In this document: piece after piece, positions 57,001 through 64,000 of the stretch | Numbering within the stretch: position 1 is the stretch's first letter | Layout of the letters: every line of letters begins with the position of its first letter | From: Sthenelais limicola | Lineage: Eukaryota; Annelida; Polychaeta; Phyllodocida; Sigalionidae | DNA length: 64,000 nucleotides | Reading direction: 5' to 3' | Assembly: GCA_942159475.1 (NCBI GenBank) | Contig: OW804097.1 | Coordinates: 50,426,986-50,490,985, forward strand | Position numbers and translations under genes: made by a program | Notes under the pieces: generated by a model | What the model was told of the DNA's origin: nothing | Seen by the model: the letters and a program-made list of their open reading frames with translations, nothing else | The model's database searches: none

Positions 57001-60000
57001 ATGCCATCGGCAGCAACGGGATTTGGACTGGATCTTGTTCTCTCGGGATCCAAAGCGAGCATATTCAACTCTGCCTTCAGCAGTTCCACAACTGCCTCCA
57101 CAGGCCACCACCACATCAGATCCAACAAACATAAAATTCTTGGATTATCTGATAAAATTGGATCAGTTTATTCCCCAGGAATTGGAGGTGCCATACAAGA
57201 AGAAATTGGTTTTAACAAACATGTGCATGCAGGGGGAGGTATTGTAGCGAAAACACATGCTAAGGAGACTATATTAAGTGTCACAGGAGGTGTTCTCCCA
57301 GACCTGAAAACCTCTCATAGACTTGGCAGGTCGGACTATGCCACAAACAACATTAATGCCAATCTCCAGCGACAAGGCTCCGGCCATTCAGGGGGCCAGC
57401 AGAGATCAGTGCATTTGCAATACACCAACCGCCAAATTCGCTTGCTAGAAAACGAAGGCAATAACAAAAACACCAATCACGTTTCTAAAATTTCTAAAAA
57501 TGACATTATTGCTAATAATGACAGTATAGATAGTAAAACACTTGGGTTATCTTTGCTTGGCAATCAATCAGCAACTCGGACGTTACTCATTCGTCCTCGT
57601 TCTTCTCAAATTGACTCTTCTCATAGTCAAAGTTTGTTAGAACCTGGGTCAAGTGGACTTGTGCCAGTTCAAAGACATGCCAGTGACACTCAATTGAGTC
57701 AAGACAAAGACACCGAATCTCTCTCCACCAACCACCACCACACTCTTGGTAGCTTAATCAACAAATACTCCGCCCCAGCCAAAATTCACATAAAATCACC
57801 TGAAAATTTGGACTGGGCTTTGGGGCCACCGAATCGTGGCAGCTCAGGAAAAAGATCTGATACAAATTCAGAGGTATTCGAGGAAAGTTTGAACTTGCGA
57901 CCTTCTGCCCCTGAACCCGATGAAAGAATATCTGCGAGATCTTCTCCCAGATCTCCTCGACCGAACCCAAGAACAGAAGAGGTGCTTAATGCCAATAGAG
58001 ACATAATAGACTTAGTTGCCAAAGAAAATCAAGTCTTCAAGAACGAACTGAACCAAAGTCTGAGTCGCTTGCTGAAAAGGGCCATTAAAAGTGCAGGACA
58101 TGTTTCTCAAGGGGAAATACAGAATCTGAGGGCACAATTTAAGGACACACCCGTTAAAAATCACTCTCGTTTAACAAGTGCCTCTTTTGAATGTGATGAT
58201 AATTCACCTAAAGAACCTGTTGAGGATGGAGATCCATGTGTAGACCAAGATAATAGGAGGGGGTCGATCAATAGTGAGGATTCAGGTATCTCTAGTGAAT
58301 CGATAGATAGAGAACAGACTAATAATAATACTCTAACAGATTTATCCCATCCATGTACGCCTACAGGTAGAAGGAAGAAAGGAAAGCAATCTCAAGGTGA
58401 GCAGAGTATACTATAATTATTGTATATGTCATCTCAGGTATTTTCATTATGAATTAAAAATGAAAAACAGTTATTAGGAATTAACTACGTCTAACAATTT
58501 ATTGATTAGGAGAGCTTTCCTTTTAAGGCCAGATGAGGACCGACATGGCAAGCCATAACACGGTAGAGGGTGGAAATAATTTCTGTTTTTTTTAAATTTG
58601 AATTGTTAATGTTGCTGTTTCATGAAATATTGTAAAAGTGTTGTCTTGTTTTTTAATAAAGAAAATGTACACTAAAAAACATCGTTGCAACAGGTCGAGG
58701 GCAAGAAAGAACGATATACTGAAGTAATCCTGGGCTATATAGATGCATGCACTTTCATTACTCATAACATTTTCTAATATTGTGCAATATAGATATATAG
58801 TTGAACACTTCAAGAGTAGGAAGATTTCTTTCATAAATATTTCATTTATAACTTTTTAAAGGCAAGCTAAAAAGCCGAGCTCACATACATGATATGCACA
58901 GAACAGAAAAGATGAACGGTAAAACGCTGCAGTTACCTTTAATGGGGGGAATATATTGCGAAGTTAGGGAAGAGGTTGGCTACGCCACATGCAGGCATTA
59001 AAGTTTCGTTTAAAAGAAAAGAAAGTTAGATGACAAATTTAAGCGAGGTAATTAATCTATGGGTAGATTTTTGATATAATGATTTTTTTTTTAAACGAGC
59101 CCACGGTTATCAAGTAGAATCTACTCTCTTTATCCACAACTCCCCTCGTTTAGGTTAATAAGTTAGAAAATTTATTCGAAACATTTATACCTTTTAGTCA
59201 TTGTATTTAACAGGTAAACACTCAGATATGTTGACCGAGGACCCATTCAACGTCTTACGCTCAAATAAACGTAAGAAATCAGCCAAATTGAAAAGGAGAA
59301 AATCCGGCAAAAGATCCCGACAGAAATCCCGACAAGAAAACTCTAGTGAAACTTCGAAAAAGAAACAAAACAAAAATTCTCCTCAAAATGCTGCTGAATT
59401 CCAAAATCTCAATTTCCAAGCCTACTGCGCTCCCATGCAAGTTTTACCCGCAAGCCTTAAACCCAAACAGGAGAAGCCACAAGTGCCTGTGCCGCTTATG
59501 CCTGTTAAAGCTCACACTGCTGCAATTTACTCTAAGAAACTTCCCCGAGTACCACAACCCACACAAACTTATGAAACTAGTCTCCTCGCGGACACTGCCA
59601 ACAAAACTGTGGATGTTGCCCAATCCTATCCTAGCCACAGGAAAAGCGTGTCCACACTGGGAATGGGGATAACGGGACACGAAACTCACACAGTGAGGAA
59701 ATCCTTGAATGACGGTTTGCGATTTCATGGACAGGGAAATAAATCGGAAGATGTGCCCAAAATTACTAAAATTTATCTGTCCGAGAAACAGTCCGGTGTT
59801 CTGAGTGAGCTGGGAATAGATCTGCCGTGTGCACCGCCAGTTACTCCTATGCCAGGTTTGTATTGAATATCTGTCTATCTATCTATCTATCTATCTATCG
59901 GGTCCTGGGTAAGACCTTAAAGGGCCTTTCTGTCTCTTTTCTCTGTCTCTCTCTCCCTTCTTCTCTATCTCTATTTCCTGGGTATGATCATAAACTGCCT

Positions 60001-60087
60001 GCCTCTCAGCTCTCCCGCCCTTGATATAACACTTCAAAGTGTTGATAAGGGCGTAAAGCCACCAATCTCACTCACTCTATCTATCTG

Positions 60088-60120
<33 letters not shown>

Positions 60121-63100
60121 GTATGTATGTGTCTCTGTCCATCCAATTATCCATAATTCCTCGTTCTGTCTGTCTATCTATCTATCAATTCATCTATCTG
60201 TCTATCTTTCAATTCAACTATCTGACTGTCTATCCCTCTGTACGTTTGTATTTCCGCCTATATACCAGTCTGTCTATCTATCTATCTACATAGATGTCCA
60301 GATGTATGTGGCACCAGAGTATCGTCACAATTTGATGGGAATGAAGGGAAGTCTTGGGCTATTTACTTTGATAAATATGGATTCTTTTTGTAGATTTAAA
60401 TGGCTTATCCACTTACACGACAATCGACGACCGACAAAGGTGACCGACAATCCGCTCCCTACCATCGTCGGTCACCTTCGTCGGTTCCCGGTATTTACTT
60501 GCACGACTAAAATGGCTCATTTGGTCACCGATTGTCGGTCACCTAAGGGTGACCGATTGTCGGTCCCTGGTATCCACTTGTACGATAATCGTGTCCCAGG
60601 TTTATTCATGTGATAATAATGTCTATATGATTGTCTATATCAAATAAGTTTCCAACGTGTGATTACTACCAGGGATAGCTCTGCTCAAACAGACTAAATA
60701 TGTGATCTATAGTACCAAATATACGTTTTAATATATTTCTATATGTTCTTTGATATTTTAAATAATGGAGATCTATCAAAGGACAATAGCAACAATAATA
60801 CAATTATGAATTATGAACATGTATTGTGTGGACACATAGAGAACATTTCCACAATAGTTTTGCCTCGAAATACTTGAATAGAACTTATATTTACCTTCAT
60901 AAACAACCAATACAAGTAATTCAGACACTCTTTTGGCTTATTTCTACCAAGAAATAATTTAACAATATCCATATTATGAAATGACAACCCCCCCCCCCCC
61001 CCCCCCATATTAACTTTTCAGAAACTCATCGTTTTTAGCGTTTTCAGACATACGAGCGGCTGTCACAGCCAACTATGGCTCTATTATATGTATATCACTG
61101 CATTCTGGCTATACAGGCTCCTGTACTTCTGTGGCAAAACTGGATTTATTTGTGAGACTTTTCTTCTATTGTTGCTATTATTCCTGATCGATCTCGATAT
61201 TATTTATTATTGATATGTACCTTTGCCACGAGTATTAGTTAAACCATTAATCCGAATAGATCACAGATAGACTTTACTTATATTATTGTTGCTATTGTTC
61301 TTTGATCGATCTCCATATTATAACATTGTTATTTACCTTCGCCACAATAATTAGTTATATCATTATACACAAAGAACATATATGGAAATATATTAAAATC
61401 TATATTATTAATCTAAATAAGTATGCTACAACGTGGTGTCCCATACTGTACGATTGGGAGATTTTTGAAGTCGAAATATTCGACACTACACGATAAATAT
61501 AATTCGACACTACACGATAAATATAAGAAGAATGGAAGAGAAAAATGCCTTTTCGAACAGCATTAAAAAGATTTGCTCAGAATCTTTCAGGACAACTGAA
61601 AATGTCTGGGCTATCCCAGATCCGATGGCTTTCTGAGAGGGTATACATGTTATTATATTTGTGTAGTATATGTGTGAGATATATATCTGCTCGTATGAAT
61701 ACATTATTTGGAATGTGAATCTGTTAGAAAGAAATAGAAAAAACATAAGGACTGTCATGATGTTGAACAACGCGCTGGTGTTTGTTTTTAGGCATCTATG
61801 TATTTTACCTATTGGATTTTCTTTCTTTCAAGTAATCACAATTGATTTAGTTATTATTTATGTGAACAACATCGTCACTAAAATTTCAAGTTATGTATAA
61901 ATGAGAGTAATAATTAGAAATCAGCAAATTCTGAAAATAATGTACTTGTACACAATGCTTTTGACTGAATAAAAATCTTTAAATACAAAAATACTATTCA
62001 CCAAAATCAGGGCCCTGCAAACCACGCACAAATCGAAATATTCAGTAAAAATGTCAATTCTTCCATATAAATCAATTAAAACGATAAGAATAAATGTAAA
62101 AATATACCATAAACTTTACAGAAGTGGACAGGAATGAACAGGAGGTTCATCCACATCACGAGCACCACTAATATGGCCATTTAACATGAATAAATAAATA
62201 ATTTAGGGGTCCCTAAAAAAATTTAGGGGTCCCGACAATCGTGACCCCTCCCGACGATTACTAAAATTTTAGTAATCGTCGGGAGGGGTCACCGGCTGTC
62301 GGGAGCAGGTGACCGATTGTCGGTGACCAGGTGACCGATTGTCGGTGACCCGGTATCCACTTGCACGATTGTCGGTCACATGAGGTGACCGATTGTCGGT
62401 CACCCCACAATCGTGTAAGTGGATAAGGGGCTTTAGACTGCCCACCACCCTCCCGAAGCTGTCCCTTCCTCCTCCCATGGCCAGTCGCATTAAAATCGTT
62501 TCGTTTTAGTGTTAAATCCATGTGCAAACCATCGCCAATGTAGGCAATGGTTTGGCACATTATACACTCAATGGTGGCACAGAATGGGTGGCACTACTGG
62601 TGAGAGCATGAGAAACCATTACTCCAAGTTCACCTGAACTTACACGAATATGGCCGAGTGTATTTCAATGTGCGAGAGTGAAGAATACATAGAGTGATAC
62701 GCAGTCTCGTATGCAATTGTACTAGTAAGAGCTTAAAATCTTTGGTGAAATCTCATTTATAGTTTAATAGGGAGAATAAGGTAGGTCTGGAGGCTGGCGA
62801 AATGGGAAATAGTGCATTATTTGGAAATCTTGATGGATCCTGACTAAGGCTTCAGCCTGTCAGGATGGTGGCGGAGATACGAGCATGGTTTGTTTATGCA
62901 TAATTAATTAATTATGCCACTGACGCCTCCTTGGCTAGTCTAGCAATATAATTATAGTACTCTTTTCACTAAAACACACGTTAATAAGTGTCTAGTCTCT
63001 GTCTATTTTTTGTCTTCATACCATGGGGTAAGATGGCAGATCTGCAAGTATATACTCCAAATACAGTTGAGTAGTTTTCTATTGTATCATTTCAACTGGA

Positions 63101-63610
63101 AACGGTCTTTATTGATATTCTATCAATATTGAAGAACACCTGATTAGAAACTCATGCGAAAGGAGAGCATCCTGTTGTTTCTCCAAGGATATAATGCGTC
63201 ATATAGCCGAACCAATAGAATATAAGACGTATGAGCTTGTTGTATAATATTTTCTCCTTTTCCTTCTGATTTAGATATACTCAAACGGATAGAATATATA
63301 CCTAGTATGTTCGATGTTAGGGTGAGTATTGTTTCTGTATTATTCATAAATTGATTTTCTATTTAAAAAATATTACATTTACAAAAGAAGTTTCAAAATC
63401 CTCTTAAGGACCTTTAAGACTTTTAAAAGAAATTTAGATATTACTATTTAAATATTATCAACAATTCGTTTTTATATAAATTTTGTGAATAGTTATGGTC
63501 GAATTTTCCTTTTAAAGATTGTATCTAGACTGGGCTAAGTCAAGAACATTGCAATTCCTTTGCAGTTCTTCCTCGACCGCCCTACGTTGCCGAGTCACTA
63601 TCAGCTGTAA
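57001..63610 (+). CDS. Unidentified Ser/Asn-rich host gene, four exons
   Basis: Exon 1 (57001-58396) opens with MPSAATGFGLD in good Kozak context and ends at CAAG-GTGAGC. Exon 2 (59214-59855) completes the split Gly codon in frame. The weaker donor G-GTTTGT leads in matching phase to exon 3 (63275-63321), which has a strong pyrimidine tract and GTGAGT donor, and exon 4 (63566-63610, TAA). If intron 3 is not spliced the protein stops at TGA 59864. The first 330 residues are low-complexity and His/Ser/Asn-rich. Residues ~325-385 (VLNANRDIIDLVAKENQVFK) could form a coiled coil. A lysine/arginine-rich nuclear-localisation-like block (KRKKSAKLKRRKSGKRSRQK) begins exon 2. I know no homologue. A disordered scaffold or nuclear protein is a guess. 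Confidence 0.6.
58397..59213 (+). other. Intron 1 of the gene at 57001
   Basis: GTGAGC...TTTAACAG. AT-rich, with T-runs; no element recognised. Confidence 0.65.
59868..60300 (+). repeat. (TCTA)n/(TCTG)n microsatellite cluster
   Basis: TCTA tracts at about 59871-59899, 60075-60122, 60172-60190 and 60270-60295 are joined by degenerate TCTG/TATG sequence in intron 2 (59856-63274). Confidence 0.9.
60308..60398 (+). repeat. Dispersed repeat R, second copy, left part
   Basis: Homologous to 47305-47393 (ATCGTCACAATTTGATGGGA). Interrupted at TTA 60396-60398 by MITE-2; the remainder is at 62433-62950. Confidence 0.7.
60399..62432. mobile_element. MITE-2: 2.0-kb non-autonomous DNA transposon, TTA target duplication
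   Basis: Inverted ends share CTTATCCACTTACACGA, flanked by TTA (60396-60398 and 62433-62435). Subterminal regions repeat GACCGATTGTCGGTCACC and GGTATCCACTTGCACGAT-type blocks. The middle includes a C-run (60989-61006) and a GAGCGGCTGTCACAGCCAAC block also found in MITE-1 near 44230. No transposase. It is related to MITE-1 in scaffold but not in its repeated word. Confidence 0.8.
62433..62950 (+). repeat. Dispersed repeat R, second copy, right part
   Basis: Resumes homology to 47400-47935 (AAATCGTTTCGTTTT; ACTAGTAAGA; TTATGCAT...CTAGTCTAG). Lies in intron 2 of the gene at 57001. Confidence 0.65.
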
Positions 63611-64000
63611 CAGTGTAGGCAATGTTGGTTAATTAGGAACTATTACAATGAGCCGCGTCAATCTATAATATAATGTATCCAAGGCTTTATAGTTCGACTA
63701 GAGAAAATAGTTATGTGTGGTAAGCAGCTCGCTGCTGGATTAGTTAATGATCAATATGACGCACATGTACAGCCCGAGAAAATAATTGTTGAGGCCAATG
63801 CGATCATTTTGATGGCGGATGGGGTGGATATATTATCAAAGTAATATAAAGGATAACAATTAACATGCCTAGAGTTGAACGCCGGAAGAATAATAACTTC
63901 TGCTCGAGAGGCGTTTCATCCTCGATATTGATTTTTTCAACATGCAAGGAAATACACTCAGGTTCTGAGTTACATTAGTGCTCCCAGTCTAGCCTCCAAG
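63611..64000. other. Downstream of the putative terminal exon
   Basis: No gene seen. If exon 4 is correct this is 3' UTR or intergenic; a TAATATAAAGGATAA word is present near 63842. Confidence 0.45.

Noticed and set aside
57023..57247. 74-codon frame overlapping the first exon of the gene at 57001
   Set aside because: It is enclosed by a 471-codon frame with a supported splice junction, so it is taken as a shadow.
60989..61006. C homopolymer as a functional quadruplex or boundary
   Set aside because: Simple homopolymer; similar runs at 1844, 17480 and 24730 show no common context.

Overview
The window is animal genomic DNA dominated by transposable elements. Spliceosomal introns, a recognisable FBXL6 homologue, DIRS and Ty3/gypsy elements, a LINE fragment and microsatellites point to a metazoan, probably a marine or other aquatic invertebrate. 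The sequence alone does not fix the phylum. No complete rRNA, tRNA or CRISPR feature was found.

Layout. 1-2337 holds low-copy DNA with an imperfect tandem array. 2338-6125 is a decayed Ty3/gypsy element (Gypsy-A) with 134-bp LTRs and a 5-bp target duplication. 6615-8371 carries the last four coding exons of FBXL6. 8372-14127 is non-coding apart from a 184-bp direct repeat pair and a tRNA-derived SINE head. 14128-34943 is a 5'-truncated LINE split by a giant LTR element of 19.9 kb (14359-34260) with LTRs that look identical by eye. The giant element reads on the minus strand. It encodes Gag, a Pol reached through a textbook -1 frameshift signal, a small ORF, a frameshifted envelope-fusion-like protein and an accessory protein with a RING-like Cys/His cluster. 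Roughly half of it has no obvious coding function. I consider it the most interesting object in the window.

34944-40861 is a DIRS-type tyrosine-recombinase retrotransposon with inverted terminal repeats and an internal complementary region. It is inactivated by a G-run frameshift, a TTAA-flanked MITE inside the reverse transcriptase ORF and a deletion/frameshift in the recombinase. 41431-45571 is a 613-bp tandem duplication whose second copy was hit by a 2.9-kb non-autonomous DNA element (MITE-1). 47112-55529 is an old Ty3/gypsy relic. It was invaded by a dispersed repeat, by a promoter-bearing insert and by a young related gypsy element (Gypsy-B, 50058-54487) with identical 114-bp LTRs and a single in-frame stop between Gag and Pol.

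56209-56333 is a terminal coding exon of an unidentified gene. 57001-63610 is a second host gene whose splice phases join four exons. Its third intron contains a microsatellite cluster and MITE-2 (60399-62432), a relative of MITE-1. A paralogous empty site for MITE-2 exists at about 47393 and supports a TTA target duplication.

Host genes therefore make up only a few kilobases. Most of the window is a nested record of insertions: giant LTR element into LINE; MITE into DIRS; young gypsy into old gypsy; and MITEs into older repeats.
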